Under the pieces are notes generated by a model that did no database searches, was not told where the DNA came from, and saw only the letters and a list, made by a program, of their open reading frames with translations. A stretch of 64,000 nt of DNA from Thioalkalivibrio sp. XN279. Its GTDB lineage: Bacteria > Pseudomonadota > Gammaproteobacteria > Steroidobacterales > XN24. Made by a program: the position numbers and the translations under genes. The DNA is taken from contig NZ_JAANBD010000028.1 of assembly GCF_011089885.1 (NCBI RefSeq), forward strand, positions 310,001-374,000. Direction: 5' to 3'. Positions 7,719 to 16,989 of the stretch are shown one piece after another; position 1 is the stretch's first letter; the number at the start of each line of letters is the position of its first letter.

Positions 7719-8458
7719 GCCAAATGCCGGATTGCAAAACCCTGCGCTCGAAGCTGGACGACCTGCTGGACGGCGCCTTGCCGCGGCCGGAAGCGGAAGC
7801 TCTCGAGCGGCACATTGCGGGCTGCCCTGCCTGTGAAGCGACGCGCGCGGATGCCGAGGGCCTGCGCGCTGCGTTGCGCGCCATGCCCGTGCCAGGGATG
7901 CGTCCCGGCTTTGCCCAGGCTGCGCTGGCGGCCGCTGTCGCGCAGGACGCCGGGCGGAAACAGGCCGCCGTCCCGGCACCGCGCGAAGCGCGCCGCCGTA
8001 CACGCCGTTTCGGTTTCATGCCATGGCCGGCCTCACCGGCCTGGCCCTGGCTCGGGGCCGCCGCCGGCGCCGTCGCCGCAGGCCTCCTGGTGGTGGCGCT
8101 ATGGGGCCTGCCGCAGGATGCCGTGACGCCGGTGGACTCAGTCCCCCAAGCGGCAGAGCTGACACTGGCCCTGTATGAGCCGCGTGACATCGCCATAGCG
8201 ATCGATGCCGAACAAGCCATGCCGGGCGCCCGCCTGACTGTGCGCCTCGCGGGCGGGATCGAGCTGGTAGGCTTCGGCGATACGCGCGAGCTGAGCTGGG
8301 AGACGGACCTGGACCAGGGCACCAACATGCTGTCGCTGCCGGTGCTCGCCCATTCACTCGAGCAGGGCCGGCTGACCGCGCTGGTCGAGCATGGAGAACG
8401 CAGGCAACAGATCGAGCTGGCCATCCGGACGGATGCGCCCGAAAGTGAGAAGCCATGA
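7715..8458 (+). CDS. Zinc-finger anti-sigma factor, single-pass membrane protein
   Basis: A 247-aa protein with an N-terminal anti-sigma domain of the ZAS type: His33, Cys37 and Cys40 form the HX3CX2C motif. A Pro-rich cytoplasmic linker with a basic stretch (REARRRTRR) leads to one transmembrane helix at about 112-132, then a periplasmic domain of about 115 residues. It presumably sequesters the sigma factor encoded just upstream (4-nt overlap) until an envelope signal acts on the periplasmic part. It also overlaps the next gene by 4 nt, so three genes form one translationally coupled operon. Confidence 0.9.
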   Translation: MSQMPDCKTLRSKLDDLLDGALPRPEAEALERHIAGCPACEATRADAEGLRAALRAMPVPGMRPGFAQAALAAAVAQDAGRKQAAVPAPREARRRTRRFGFMPWPASPAWPWLGAAAGAVAAGLLVVALWGLPQDAVTPVDSVPQAAELTLALYEPRDIAIAIDAEQAMPGARLTVRLAGGIELVGFGDTRELSWETDLDQGTNMLSLPVLAHSLEQGRLTALVEHGERRQQIELAIRTDAPESEKP

Positions 8459-8910
8459 AACGCGATTTCTTGTTGTTGGCCGGCGTGTTGCTGGCGTTGG
8501 GACACGCTCCGGGCGCGATGGCGGATGAGCGTCCCGCCGCAGCGGAAGCGCCTGCTGCACCGCCGCCGCTGGACGTGACCATGCGCGTGATCGACAACCC
8601 GGACGCCGTGGCGCCTGAGGCCATCACGCGGCGCATCGCGCTGCCGCCTGTGCCGCCACGCACCGAGACGCAGGAGCGCGGCAGCGAGCGCGAACGCGCT
8701 CAGGCGCCCACAGGCGAGGCGGAACGCAACGAGATCGCACAGGAGGCGCGCGAACGCCAGCACGAGGTCGGCCAGGACGCAGCAGATCGCGCTCGCGAAA
8801 TGGCGGAGCAGGCGGCGGAACAGCGCGAGGAATTCGGCCGCTCGCGCGCCGAGGAGATCCGTCCCGAACGGCCTGAGCCACCCGAACCGCCGCGCCCGCC
8901 GCGACCATAG
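8455..8910 (+). CDS. Small secreted, highly charged helical protein of the sigma operon
   Basis: A 151-aa protein with a signal peptide (basic MKR, hydrophobic LLLAGVLLALG, likely cleavage after AMA near residue 22). The mature part has no hydrophobic core: an Ala/Pro segment, a long Glu/Arg/Ala-rich stretch (about 75-130) likely to form an amphipathic helix or coiled coil, then a Pro-rich tail (PERPEPPEPPRPPRP). The ATG overlaps the anti-sigma stop. I do not recognise a family. A periplasmic partner or stress-binding protein for the upstream anti-sigma factor is plausible but unproven. Confidence 0.75.
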   Translation: MKRDFLLLAGVLLALGHAPGAMADERPAAAEAPAAPPPLDVTMRVIDNPDAVAPEAITRRIALPPVPPRTETQERGSERERAQAPTGEAERNEIAQEARERQHEVGQDAADRAREMAEQAAEQREEFGRSRAEEIRPERPEPPEPPRPPRP

Positions 8911-9015
8911 TTGCCCCCCGGCACGCCGCCGCCCCACCTCGCCTGCGGGATGGGCCAGGGTCGGCGGCGCGCTTGCTATGATCCATCGCATGGACCGCCA
9001 GGGACGAAGACGCTG

Positions 9016-10308
9016 ATGCACCGGCTCACCCGCATGGGCCTGGTCGCACTGGTGTCGATGGGCGCGCTGGTGCTCCATGCGGGTTCCGCGCGCGCCGAGG
9101 AAGACCCTGGTGCCCGGGCGCTCTTTGCCGCCGGGGCCGCCGCGGCCGAGGAAGCCGACTACGCTGCGGCGCTGCAGTCTTTTCTCGCTGCCCGCGATGC
9201 AGGGCTCGACGGACCCGCCGTCCACTACAACATTGGCGTCTGCGCCTGGAACCTGGGAAACCTGGACCTGGCCGAGCAAGCATTTCTCGAGACTGCGCGC
9301 GAACCCGCGATGGCGGCCCTCGCCCACTACAACCTCGGCCTGGTGAGCCGTCGCCGCGGCGACACCGAGGCTGCACGGGAATGGTTTACCCGCGCGCTCG
9401 ACGCGGCCGGGGAAGACGATGCCGTACGGCAACTTGCTGCAGCCGGTCTTGCCGCGCTGCCGCCCGTCCTGACAGGCGCCAATGCAGTCCCCACACCAGG
9501 GCGCGCCACGGCCGTGTTCCTGTCCGCTGCGGCCGGGTACGACGACAACGTGGCGCTGCTGGCGGATGGCGAGCTGCTGGGCGTAAGCGAGCTGGACAGC
9601 CCGTACGCCGAGCTCCAGGCCGCCGTGGCTGCGCCGCTGCCCGCCGACCTGAGCCTGCAGGCGGGCGCCTTCCTCGTCGATTACGCCGACCTGCCCGAGC
9701 TCGACCAGCGCGGCGCCCAGGTCGAGCTGTTGTACACGCCCCGCGTCGCTGCATGGCGACTGGAGCTCGGAGGGCGCTACAGCCTGAGCCAGCTCGACGG
9801 CGAACGCTTCGAGGACCAGCGCAGCCTGCTGGTGGGTGCCAACCGACCAATCGCCCGGAACTGGCAGCTCCGGCTCAGGCTGCGCTACGCGGACATCGAG
9901 GGCCGGGCGCCTTACGAGGGCCTGACCGGTGACCGGGTCGAGGCGGCGCTGCGGCTGCGGCGTGCGGCCGGTCCCAACCGCTTCCAGGCCGAATATCGCT
10001 TCGAGACCAACGACCGGGCCTCCGACGACCTGTCACCCGAGCGCCACCGCGTCGATCTCGAGTGGCGCCGCGACCTCGCTCGCGGGCTCCATGCCAACCT
10101 GGCGCTCGGCTGGCGCCACAGCCGCTACGAGACGCCCCAGGTCTCCTGGACCGAGCGCCGCACGAATGCCGGCGCCGGCGTGGGCGGACCGATCTACGGC
10201 GCCTGGGAATGGCTGCTGCGCTACGACTGGGCCGATAACAGCGCTTCACTCGCCGAGTTCGAGTACGACCGCAATCGCGCCTTCCTCGGGGTGCAGGCCG
10301 TCTTCTAG
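9016..10308 (+). CDS. TPR-containing protein with C-terminal outer-membrane beta-barrel
   Basis: A 430-aa protein with a signal peptide ending near AGSARA (residue 27). Three TPR-like repeats follow (about 33-150: [57 protein letters not shown]). From about 175 to the end there are alternating amphipathic strands rich in aromatic and charged residues, and the last residue is Phe, as in BAM-inserted barrels. The layout recalls Slam/DUF560-type proteins, but homology is not certain. The ATG at 9016 was chosen over an upstream one because the signal peptide starts there; a TATGAT box lies about 40 nt upstream. Its TAG overlaps the cysS TAG on the other strand. Confidence 0.8.
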   Translation: MHRLTRMGLVALVSMGALVLHAGSARAEEDPGARALFAAGAAAAEEADYAAALQSFLAARDAGLDGPAVHYNIGVCAWNLGNLDLAEQAFLETAREPAMAALAHYNLGLVSRRRGDTEAAREWFTRALDAAGEDDAVRQLAAAGLAALPPVLTGANAVPTPGRATAVFLSAAAGYDDNVALLADGELLGVSELDSPYAELQAAVAAPLPADLSLQAGAFLVDYADLPELDQRGAQVELLYTPRVAAWRLELGGRYSLSQLDGERFEDQRSLLVGANRPIARNWQLRLRLRYADIEGRAPYEGLTGDRVEAALRLRRAAGPNRFQAEYRFETNDRASDDLSPERHRVDLEWRRDLARGLHANLALGWRHSRYETPQVSWTERRTNAGAGVGGPIYGAWEWLLRYDWADNSASLAEFEYDRNRAFLGVQAVF

Positions 10309-11795
10309 CTTCGCCGCCAGGTGGTCCCGCCCGGACCGTCTTCGAGGATGATGCCTGCCGCGGCGAGTTCATCACGGATCCGGTCCGCCGCGGCGAAGTC
10401 CTTGCGCTTGCGCGCCTGCATGCGGTCTTCGATGCGCGCCTCGATCTCGTGTTCGCAGAGCGGCATAGATGCGCCCGTCGAGCCCTGCTGCGCAGCAGTA
10501 TCCAGCGCCGCAGCGCCCTCGGACTTCACCTCGGCATGCTGCGGCAGCGGCTGGCCGTCGGCGCCAAAACCGCGCCCGCCGCTCTTCAACCAGGCGTCGG
10601 GATCGGTCTGCAGCAGGCCGAGCACGCCGCCGATGCTGCGCAACGTCGCAGCAAGTCGCTCCGCAGCCGCTTCGTCGCCGCCGGACTTCGCGGTATTGAG
10701 CTGGCCCGCCAGCTGCTGGAACAACGCCAGCGCTTCAGCCGTATTGAAGTCGTCGTCCATCACATCGCGAAAGCGCGCCACCCAGCTCTCGTCGGGCTCG
10801 CCAGCAGGCTCGACGCCGCGCAGGGCGGTGTAGAGCCGACGCAGCGCCGCAACGGCCTGGTCGAGGTTCTGCTCGGTGTAGTTCAGCGGGCTGCGGTAGT
10901 GGCTGGAGAGCACGAAGTAGCGGATGGCCTCGGCCGGGTAGCGCTCCAGCACCTCGCGGATGGTGAAGAAGTTGCCCAGCGACTTGGACATCTTCTCTTC
11001 GTCCACGCGCACGAAGCCGTTGTGCATCCAGTAATTGACGAACTTGCCGCCGGTGGCGCCGCAGCTCTGCGCGATCTCGTTCTCGTGGTGCGGGAACTTC
11101 AGATCGAGGCCGCCGCCGTGGATGTCGAAGTGCTCACCGAGGATCTCGGTCGACATCACCGAGCACTCGATGTGCCACCCCGGCCGTCCGCGGCCCCACG
11201 GCGACTCCCACGCCGGCTCGCCCGGCTTCGCCGCCTTCCACAGCACGAAGTCCAGCGGATCGCCCTTGGCCTCGTCGACCTCGACGCGCGCGCCGGCGCG
11301 CAGGTCGGCCAGGCGCTTGCCGGAGAGCTTGCCATACTCCGGAAAGCTGGCCACGCGGTAGTACACGTCGCCGTTGTCAGCGGCGTAGGCATGCCCGCGC
11401 TCGATGAGCGCCTGGATCATGTCCTGGATCTTGCGGTTGTCGGTGTATTCCGTGGCGCGCGGCTCGTGGTCGGCCGGACCGATGCCGAGTGCGGCGAAGT
11501 CCTCGTTCATGGCGTCGATGTAGCGCTGCGTCAGCGACTGCAGCGTCTCGCCCGCCTCCGCCGCGCGCTTGATGATCTTGTCGTCGATATCGGTGATGTT
11601 GCGCACGAAGGTCACGTCATAACCCGACCAGCGCAGGTAGCGCGCCACCACGTCGAACACCACGTGTGCGCGCGCATGCCCGATATGGCAGTAGTCGTAC
11701 ACCGTCATGCCGCAGGCGTACATGCGCACCTTGCCGGGCTCGATGGGCTGGAACGTTTCCTTGGTGCCGGTGAGGGAGTTGTGGATCTGCAGCAT
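10305..11795 (-). CDS. cysS: Cysteinyl-tRNA synthetase
   Basis: Class Ia synthetase that charges tRNA-Cys. The 496-aa product has the HIGH motif as HIGHAR preceded by the zinc-binding Cys ([11 protein letters not shown]), further zinc ligands in GWHIECS and HHENE, and the KMSKS loop ([10 protein letters not shown]). The C-terminal domain carries [18 protein letters not shown], typical of CysRS. The ATG at 11795 begins the conserved LQIHNSLTG; longer in-frame extensions upstream lie inside gltX and are not real. It follows gltX by 11 nt. Its stop shares the tetranucleotide CTAG with the stop of the convergent TPR gene. Confidence 0.98.
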   Translation of the reverse strand: MLQIHNSLTGTKETFQPIEPGKVRMYACGMTVYDYCHIGHARAHVVFDVVARYLRWSGYDVTFVRNITDIDDKIIKRAAEAGETLQSLTQRYIDAMNEDFAALGIGPADHEPRATEYTDNRKIQDMIQALIERGHAYAADNGDVYYRVASFPEYGKLSGKRLADLRAGARVEVDEAKGDPLDFVLWKAAKPGEPAWESPWGRGRPGWHIECSVMSTEILGEHFDIHGGGLDLKFPHHENEIAQSCGATGGKFVNYWMHNGFVRVDEEKMSKSLGNFFTIREVLERYPAEAIRYFVLSSHYRSPLNYTEQNLDQAVAALRRLYTALRGVEPAGEPDESWVARFRDVMDDDFNTAEALALFQQLAGQLNTAKSGGDEAAAERLAATLRSIGGVLGLLQTDPDAWLKSGGRGFGADGQPLPQHAEVKSEGAAALDTAAQQGSTGASMPLCEHEIEARIEDRMQARKRKDFAAADRIRDELAAAGIILEDGPGGTTWRRS

Positions 11796-11806
11796 GGGTG
11801 GACCTG

Positions 11807-13198
11807 TCAGCTCTGGGCGTGCCGCGCCAGGCGGGCACGAATCACTTCGCGGGGCATGACTGCGAACAGCGTGCCCAGCTCCGGCCCCTCGGCCCGGCCA
11901 GTCAGCGCCATGCGCAGCGGCTTGAAGAAATGCTTGCCGGACGCACCGGTGGCCTCCCTGACCGGACCGGCGAGCGCCTTGTGGTCCGTGGCGCCGGCAT
12001 CGAAGGCGGCCAGGGCGGCGGCGAAGACGGCCGGCGGCGCGCCGGTATCGGGCCACGGCTCGACCTCGGTCGCGCCGAACAGGAGCTGCGCCCAGGCGGC
12101 AACCTCGGCCGGGGATTCCACGTTGTGGCACACGGCGGCGAGGAAGGCCTCGCGCTGTTCCGGCGGGACCGCGGCCATGGCCTCCGGGCCGGCCCAGCTT
12201 GCCAGCGCGGCGTCATCGAGCGCATCCAGCGCCAGGCGCTGCCAGTGCCCCACGTGCGCCGGGTCGAAACGCTGCCCCGACGTCGTCAGCTGTGCCGGAT
12301 CGAAGCCCTGCGCCAGCTCATGCATGGACATCAGCCCGTGCGCTTCCCAGGGATGGCCGAGGCGGGCCAGCGTGTTGGCCAGGGCCAGCGGCAGCACGCC
12401 CGCAGCGCGGAATTCGCCGGCGCTGGTCGCGCCGCTGCGCTTGGAGAGCTTGACGCCGTCGGGGCCGGCGAGCAGCGGCATGTGGCCGTAGCGCGGCGCC
12501 GGCAGCTCGAGTGCCCGCAGGATCGCCAGCTGGCGCGCCGTATTGACGAGATGGTCTTCGCCGCGCAGCACGTGGGTGACGCCCATGAGCGCGTCGTCCA
12601 GCGCATTGGCGAACAGGAAACCCGGCATGCCGCCGCTGCGCGCCAGCACGAAATCGCTGATCTCGCTGGCCGGGAGGGCGCGCGGGCCGCGTACCAGGTC
12701 GTGCCACGCGACCTCACCCGTGGTCGGCGCGGTAAAGCGGATGGCAGGCATCTGTCCCGCCTCGCGCCGCCGCAAGATCTCGGCCTGGGGCAGCGCCGCC
12801 CACTCGCGATCGTAGCGCGGCGGCAATCCCTGTCGGCGCAGTTCGTCGCGACGCGCACGCAACTCGGCGTCGGTGCGATAGCAGGTGTAGGCATGGCCGG
12901 TTTCGGCAAGGCGGCCGAGGTACTCGCGGTAGATCTCGCCGCGCTCGGACTGGCGGAACGGCCCGCCGACGCCGTCCCGGTCCGGGCCCGCGTCCCAGTC
13001 GAGACCCAACCAGGCGAGATCCGCGAGCTGGCGCTCGAGGTCGCCCTCGCCTTCGCGCGCAGCGTCCGTGTCCTCGGCGCGCAACAGGAAGCGACCGCCC
13101 GTGCCGCGCGCCAGGCACCAGTTGAACAGCGCCGTGCGCAGGTTGCCTGCGTGCAGGCGACCGGTGGGGCTGGGAGCAAAGCGCGTGACGACCGACAT
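11807..13198 (-). CDS. gltX: Glutamyl-tRNA synthetase
   Basis: A 463-aa class Ib synthetase. The N-terminal signature [14 protein letters not shown] contains the HIGH-equivalent HAGN; the KMSKS equivalent is KLSKR. The four-ligand zinc site found in E. coli GluRS is not evident. Together with cysS and the cyclophilin it stands where pseudomonads, as I recall, carry glnS; whether this enzyme also charges tRNA-Gln for amidation cannot be told from sequence alone. It is transcribed toward cysS (11-nt gap) and away from the cyclophilin gene. Confidence 0.93.
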   Translation of the reverse strand: MSVVTRFAPSPTGRLHAGNLRTALFNWCLARGTGGRFLLRAEDTDAAREGEGDLERQLADLAWLGLDWDAGPDRDGVGGPFRQSERGEIYREYLGRLAETGHAYTCYRTDAELRARRDELRRQGLPPRYDREWAALPQAEILRRREAGQMPAIRFTAPTTGEVAWHDLVRGPRALPASEISDFVLARSGGMPGFLFANALDDALMGVTHVLRGEDHLVNTARQLAILRALELPAPRYGHMPLLAGPDGVKLSKRSGATSAGEFRAAGVLPLALANTLARLGHPWEAHGLMSMHELAQGFDPAQLTTSGQRFDPAHVGHWQRLALDALDDAALASWAGPEAMAAVPPEQREAFLAAVCHNVESPAEVAAWAQLLFGATEVEPWPDTGAPPAVFAAALAAFDAGATDHKALAGPVREATGASGKHFFKPLRMALTGRAEGPELGTLFAVMPREVIRARLARHAQS

Positions 13199-13277
13199 AA
13201 GCCCGCAATCTTAACAGGGAGACGCTGCTAGAATGGGGTCTGACCCCCGTAAGGGTCGGATCCCAAAGGAGTTGAAC

Positions 13278-13853
13278 ATGCGTCCGATGATTTCCGCGCT
13301 CGCCCTTGCCCTGCTCTCCGCCCCGGCGGGCGCCGACGATCCCGGCAGCAAGGCGCCGCGCGTCGAGCTGGTCACCACCCACGGCACCATGGTGCTGGAG
13401 CTCGACCTGGCGAAGGCCCCCGTCACTGCCGGCAATTTCCTGCAATACGTGCGCGACGGCCACTACGACGGCCTCATCTTTCACCGCGTCATCAGCGGTT
13501 TCATGATCCAGGGCGGCGGCTACGACACCGAGTTCGGCGAGCGCGAAACCCGCGCACCGATCGAGAACGAGTCGCGCAACGGCCTGTCCAACGAGCGCGG
13601 CACCATCGCCATGGCGCGCACCAACGACCCGCATTCCGCCTCGGCGCAGTTCTTCATCAACCTGGTCGACAATAACGGCCTCGACGGCGCCCCGGGCCGG
13701 TGGGGTTACGCCGTCTTCGGACGCCTTGTCGAGGGACTCGACGTGCTGGACAAGATCGGCTCCCTGCCGACCGGCCGCGGCGGGCCCTTCCCCACCGATG
13801 TCCCGCAGGCGCCGGTGGTGATCCAGAAAGCCCGCGTGCTCGACGAAGACTGA
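13278..13853 (+). CDS. Periplasmic cyclophilin-type peptidyl-prolyl isomerase
   Basis: A 191-aa protein with a signal peptide (MRPMISALALALLSAPAGA) followed by a bacterial cyclophilin domain: FHRVISGFMIQGG, ARTNDPHSASAQFFINL and the GRLVEGLDVLDKI end. The catalytic Arg of FHR and the FFINL core are present. AAAGGAG precedes the ATG at 13278, which selects it over an in-frame ATG 15 codons upstream. The signal peptide makes it PpiA-like in location, although the position beside lpxH and cysS is where cytoplasmic PpiB lies in some relatives. lpxH follows after 11 nt, so the two probably share a transcript. Confidence 0.92.
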   Translation: MRPMISALALALLSAPAGADDPGSKAPRVELVTTHGTMVLELDLAKAPVTAGNFLQYVRDGHYDGLIFHRVISGFMIQGGGYDTEFGERETRAPIENESRNGLSNERGTIAMARTNDPHSASAQFFINLVDNNGLDGAPGRWGYAVFGRLVEGLDVLDKIGSLPTGRGGPFPTDVPQAPVVIQKARVLDED

Positions 13854-13864
13854 GCGACCGGCCC

Positions 13865-14587
13865 ATGGCGACGCTGTTCATTTCCGACCTGCATCTCGAC
13901 CCGGCCCGCCCGGACATCACGACGCAGGCGCTGGACTTCCTCCACAGCGAAGCCCACGAGGCCGACGCCCTCTACATCCTCGGCGACCTGTTCGAAGCCT
14001 GGGTCGGCGACGACGACCCGGAGCCGGAGAAGCGCCGTGTCATCGCGGCGCTGCGCAAGCTGAGCGACGCCGGGCTGCCGCTGTATTTCATGCACGGCAA
14101 CCGGGATTTCCTCGTCGGCGCGCGCTTTGCCGCAGAAAGCGGCTGCACGCTGCTCGAGGACCCGACGACCATCGAGCTGCACGGCACGCGCGTGCTCCTG
14201 ATGCATGGCGACACGCTGTGCACCGACGACCACGAGTACCAGGCATTTCGCGCCATGGTGCGCAACCCGGCGTGGCAGCAGGCCATGCTGGCGCGCCCGC
14301 TGCCCGAGCGCCTGGCGCTGGCGCAGCAGCTGCGCGAGACCAGCGCCGCGTCCATGGCCGGCAAGCCGATGGAGATCATGGACGTCAACCAGGGCGCGGT
14401 CGAGGCCGCCATGCGCCAGCACGGGGTCTACACGCTGCTGCACGGCCACACCCACCGCCCTGCCGTGCACCAGTTCGAGCTCGATGGCCACGAGGCCGTG
14501 CGCATCGTGCTCGGTGACTGGTACACGCAGGGCAGCGTGCTGAGCTGGGACGCCGGCGGTTTCGTCCTCAGGACCCTGCCGCGCTGA
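13865..14587 (+). CDS. lpxH: UDP-2,3-diacylglucosamine diphosphatase
   Basis: LpxH hydrolyses UDP-2,3-diacylglucosamine to lipid X and UMP on the inner face of the inner membrane, the fourth step of lipid A synthesis. The 240-aa product has all metallophosphatase metal ligands at the E. coli positions: Asp8 and His10 (SDLHLD), Asp41 (GDLFEAW), Asn79 (HGNRDF), His114 (LMHGD), and His195 and His197 (HGHTHRP). It lies 11 nt after the cyclophilin gene. It demonstrates a lipid A-containing outer membrane. Confidence 0.97.
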   Translation: MATLFISDLHLDPARPDITTQALDFLHSEAHEADALYILGDLFEAWVGDDDPEPEKRRVIAALRKLSDAGLPLYFMHGNRDFLVGARFAAESGCTLLEDPTTIELHGTRVLLMHGDTLCTDDHEYQAFRAMVRNPAWQQAMLARPLPERLALAQQLRETSAASMAGKPMEIMDVNQGAVEAAMRQHGVYTLLHGHTHRPAVHQFELDGHEAVRIVLGDWYTQGSVLSWDAGGFVLRTLPR

Positions 14588-14635
14588 AACCCTGACCCGC
14601 GCGGGCTGACCTTGGCCCGGGAACCCGCCCGCACC

Positions 14636-14699
14636 GGGACCGTGCCATGCGTCCCTCTCGGTTAATGGAGATGCCCTCGAGTGACGCATGGCAGGTCCC
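14636..14699 (-). repeat. Long-arm hairpin A1 of the covarying-hairpin family
   Basis: Arms TGCCATGCGTC (14643-14653) and GACGCATGGCA (14683-14693) pair perfectly and extend by GGGACC/GGTCCC after one bulged G, giving 17 bp. Read on the minus strand, the 29-nt loop starts with AC and ends AGG, and contains CGAG near the start and CCGAG near the end, like the other three members. Its centre (GCATCTCCATTAA) differs from theirs, so it is a divergent member. Confidence 0.7.
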
Positions 14700-14912
14700 C
14701 GGTGCTGCGCCAGTCACGGGTCTTCCCGCCGCGGCGCGCAGCCAGGGCCTCAGCGCGGCATGTCTTTCCGGTGTCAGCCAGATCCGGCGCCGACCTGGCC
14801 ACGATGGCCTCCGCCACCCCCACCGAGCGACGTGCCGACCCGTCAGCTCCAACCTCGGAGTCCCCGCGCCCCACCGCAACCTGGCCCCCGAAACAAGGCA
14901 GCGGGGCTGGGA

Positions 14913-14967
14913 CGTGCAACGCGCACTGAACGAGATAAAGATTTCCGAGTGAAGGGCGCGTTGCGCG
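14913..14967 (+). repeat. Long-arm hairpin A2 of the covarying-hairpin family
   Basis: Arms GCAACGCGC (14916-14924) and GCGCGTTGC (14956-14964) pair perfectly and extend to 12 bp with one T-G wobble. The 31-nt loop (14925-14955) starts ACTGAA, contains CGAGATAAAGATTTC followed by CGAG, and ends AGG. The CGAG[A/C]TAAAGATTTC core recurs at 39319-39374 (minus) and 39551-39609 (plus) inside stems of unrelated sequence. Confidence 0.8.
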
Positions 14968-15017
14968 GTCCGGCCCCGCGGTCAGGTCTTCAAGGGAACG
15001 GGGGCCGATGCCGTCGT

Positions 15018-15641
15018 TCAGGCCGGCGGCCCGCTGTGGAAGCGCAGCTCTGTATCCGGCTCGGTCGCGAGCCTGTTCTCCACCGTGCGAATCGCGTCGA
15101 TGCGCGCTTCCAGCTCGTCTCCCGCGAAACCCCGCGCCAGCTCCAGGTAGTGCTGGAAGTGGCGTGCCTCGGAGGCGAGCAGGCCGCCGTAGAAGCGGCC
15201 CAGCTCGTCGTCTAGGCGCGGCGTCAACAGGGCGAAGCGCTCGCATGAGCGGGCCTCGATGAAGGCGCCGACGATGAGGCGGTCCACCAGGCGGCCCGGC
15301 TCGTTGCGCCGCACGATCTCCGCCAGGCCGGCGGCGTAACGCGAGGCCGGGACGCGCTGCCACTCGATGCCGCGCAGCCGCATGTGGCGGCGCACCTGCT
15401 CGAAATGCCGCAGTTCTTCGCGCGCGAGGCGTGACAGGCGCTCGGTGAGCTGTTCGTGCTCCTCGTAGCGAAACAGCATCGCGAGGGCCGTGGAGGCCGC
15501 CTTCTTCTCGCAGTTGGCGTGGTCTATGAGCATGAGCGGCAACGCCGCGGGATCGGCCGCGGCGTCCACCCAAGCCTCCGGCGTGGCCGCGCCGAGAAAT
15601 TCCGCCAGTTCCGCGGTCACGATGTCGTGCGAGTCAGCCAC
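15018..15641 (-). CDS. miaE: tRNA-(ms2io6A37) hydroxylase
   Basis: MiaE hydroxylates the isopentenyl side chain of ms2i6A37 in tRNAs that read U-starting codons, using a non-heme di-iron centre. The 207-aa product has the ferritin-like four-helix iron ligands: DHANCEKKA, REELRHFEQV, EARSCERF and SEARHFQHY supply the Glu and Glu-x-x-His residues. Length is normal for the family. It is the last gene of the long minus-strand run, 15 nt after the DUF3422 gene, and converges on lpxH. Confidence 0.93.
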   Translation of the reverse strand: MADSHDIVTAELAEFLGAATPEAWVDAAADPAALPLMLIDHANCEKKAASTALAMLFRYEEHEQLTERLSRLAREELRHFEQVRRHMRLRGIEWQRVPASRYAAGLAEIVRRNEPGRLVDRLIVGAFIEARSCERFALLTPRLDDELGRFYGGLLASEARHFQHYLELARGFAGDELEARIDAIRTVENRLATEPDTELRFHSGPPA

Positions 15642-15656
15642 AGCGGACGGTCCCCG

Positions 15657-16973
15657 TCAGGTGTCCTGGATACGCAGGCGGCGCCGGCGCACCAGCCACC
15701 ACACGGCCAGCGCCGTGGGCACCACCAGGAGCGCCGTGACCGACTCCACCGGCAGCGGCAGGCCGCTCTTGGCCAGGCCCTTGAGGGCGTAGTTGATCAG
15801 GCCCACGAGGTAATAGCTGATTGCCGCCACGGACAGCCCTTCCACGGTCTGCTGCAGGCGCAGCTGCTGCCAGGCGCGCCGGTTGAGCGAGTTGAGCATG
15901 TCCCGGTTCTGCTCCTCGATGGTGGTCTCGATGCGCGCACGCAGCGCCTCCGTGGCACGCGCCACGCGCAGCGACAAATCCTGCAGGTGCGCGTCCACCG
16001 AAACGCAGGTGTCCAGCGCCGGGCGCATGCGCCGCTCGAGGAACTTGGTGAGTGATGAGCGGCCGGAGTACTTGCGCTCGCGCAGGTCGTCGAGGTGCCG
16101 CTGCACCAGCGCCATGTAGGCTCGCGTCGCCGAGAAGCGATAGTTCGTGTCCGAGCGCATGTGCTCGATGGCCTGCGAGATGACGGACAGCTCCTTGAGC
16201 AGCTGCTGCTCGGCGGCGGCCCCGTCGGCCCGCGCCAGCCGGTCGATGAGCTCCGCCAGCTCCATGTCGAGCAGCCTGGCGCGCGGCCAGATGCGCTTGG
16301 CTTCCGGGTAGCCGAGCAGCGCGAACACGCGGTAGGTCTCGATCTCCAGCAGCCGCTGCAGGGTGCGCCCGGCCTGGAAGTCGTTCAACCCGGCGTTGAA
16401 TATGAGGTAGCGGCTGAAGCCGTCGGCGTGCAGCTTGAGAGTGGTCCAGACGGCGGCACGGTCGTCGACGATCAGGCTGCCGATGAGCAGCTCGTTGTCG
16501 AACAGCGCCGCGAGCTGCGGAGAGAATGGATCGGGCGGCTCCGCGGCGACGACACCCACATGGGTGGCGACCAGCAGCTCGCCCGGCAGGGTCTCGAGCC
16601 AGCCCGGCGGCAGCACCTCGAGGGCGGTGGGCGCAAAGGGCGAGTCCTCGCCGCCGGGGCGCAGGAAAGTGTAGGTGCAGAACTCGGTGTGGCGCTCCCA
16701 GCGCACGGTGAAGCCCGGAAAGTCGGCGTACCACGCCATGGTGTCGGGGCCCGGCGGCGTGACACCATGCACGGCGGCCAGCGCCTCCAGGCAGGCGCGG
16801 TGCGCCACTGCGGCGCCGGGATCCGCAGGCATCACCAGGTGACTGACGCGGACGGGAGGCTGCACGGTGGGGAACGGGCGCGCGTGCGGCTCCGCGTACA
16901 GCTCGCCACGCAACGGATGGAGGCGAGGCAGCCCGCGTGCCGGCGCAGGCTCGGGACCCTGGTTACTGTGCAT
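15657..16973 (-). CDS. DUF3422 family protein with two C-terminal membrane segments
   Basis: A 438-aa protein matching the DUF3422 layout: an N-terminal globular part starting with the HPLRGELYAEPHARPF motif, a central helical region with long charged helices (about 215-375, probable coiled coil), and two hydrophobic segments near the C-terminus (VAAISYYLVGLINYALKG; VTALLVVPTALAVWWLV) followed by a basic tail. Function is unknown; the domain is common in Proteobacteria. It lies 16 nt after the receiver-kinase gene and 15 nt before miaE, suggesting one transcript. Confidence 0.88.
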   Translation of the reverse strand: MHSNQGPEPAPARGLPRLHPLRGELYAEPHARPFPTVQPPVRVSHLVMPADPGAAVAHRACLEALAAVHGVTPPGPDTMAWYADFPGFTVRWERHTEFCTYTFLRPGGEDSPFAPTALEVLPPGWLETLPGELLVATHVGVVAAEPPDPFSPQLAALFDNELLIGSLIVDDRAAVWTTLKLHADGFSRYLIFNAGLNDFQAGRTLQRLLEIETYRVFALLGYPEAKRIWPRARLLDMELAELIDRLARADGAAAEQQLLKELSVISQAIEHMRSDTNYRFSATRAYMALVQRHLDDLRERKYSGRSSLTKFLERRMRPALDTCVSVDAHLQDLSLRVARATEALRARIETTIEEQNRDMLNSLNRRAWQQLRLQQTVEGLSVAAISYYLVGLINYALKGLAKSGLPLPVESVTALLVVPTALAVWWLVRRRRLRIQDT

Positions 16974-16989
16974 GAAGGGCCTCCCTCTC

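Larger units (their letters stand above)
14588..15017. other. Non-coding region between convergent lpxH and miaE
   Basis: 430 bp without a credible gene: the short ORFs here have no ribosome-binding sites or recognisable products. It holds two long hairpins in opposite orientation (14636-14699 and 14913-14967), 213 bp apart, each with a paired arm of unique sequence and a 29-31-nt loop. A 7-bp stem CGGCCCC/GGGGCCG (14971-14977, 15001-15007) lies just before the miaE stop. The interior 213 bp shows nothing I recognise. Confidence 0.8.

Noticed and set aside
10449-12491. 680-codon open frame on the plus strand opposite cysS and gltX
   Set aside because: It is the antisense shadow of two certain synthetase genes; its translation is low-complexity (His/Arg/Ala/Val rich) with no recognisable domain. 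High GC makes stops rare in such frames.
14647-14952. 101-codon open frame between lpxH and miaE
   Set aside because: No ribosome-binding site or recognisable product; it runs through both hairpins.
14588-15017. The paired hairpins as integron attC sites
   Set aside because: No RYYYAAC/GTTRRRY core sites, no integrase or cassette genes, and the loops rather than the ends are conserved.
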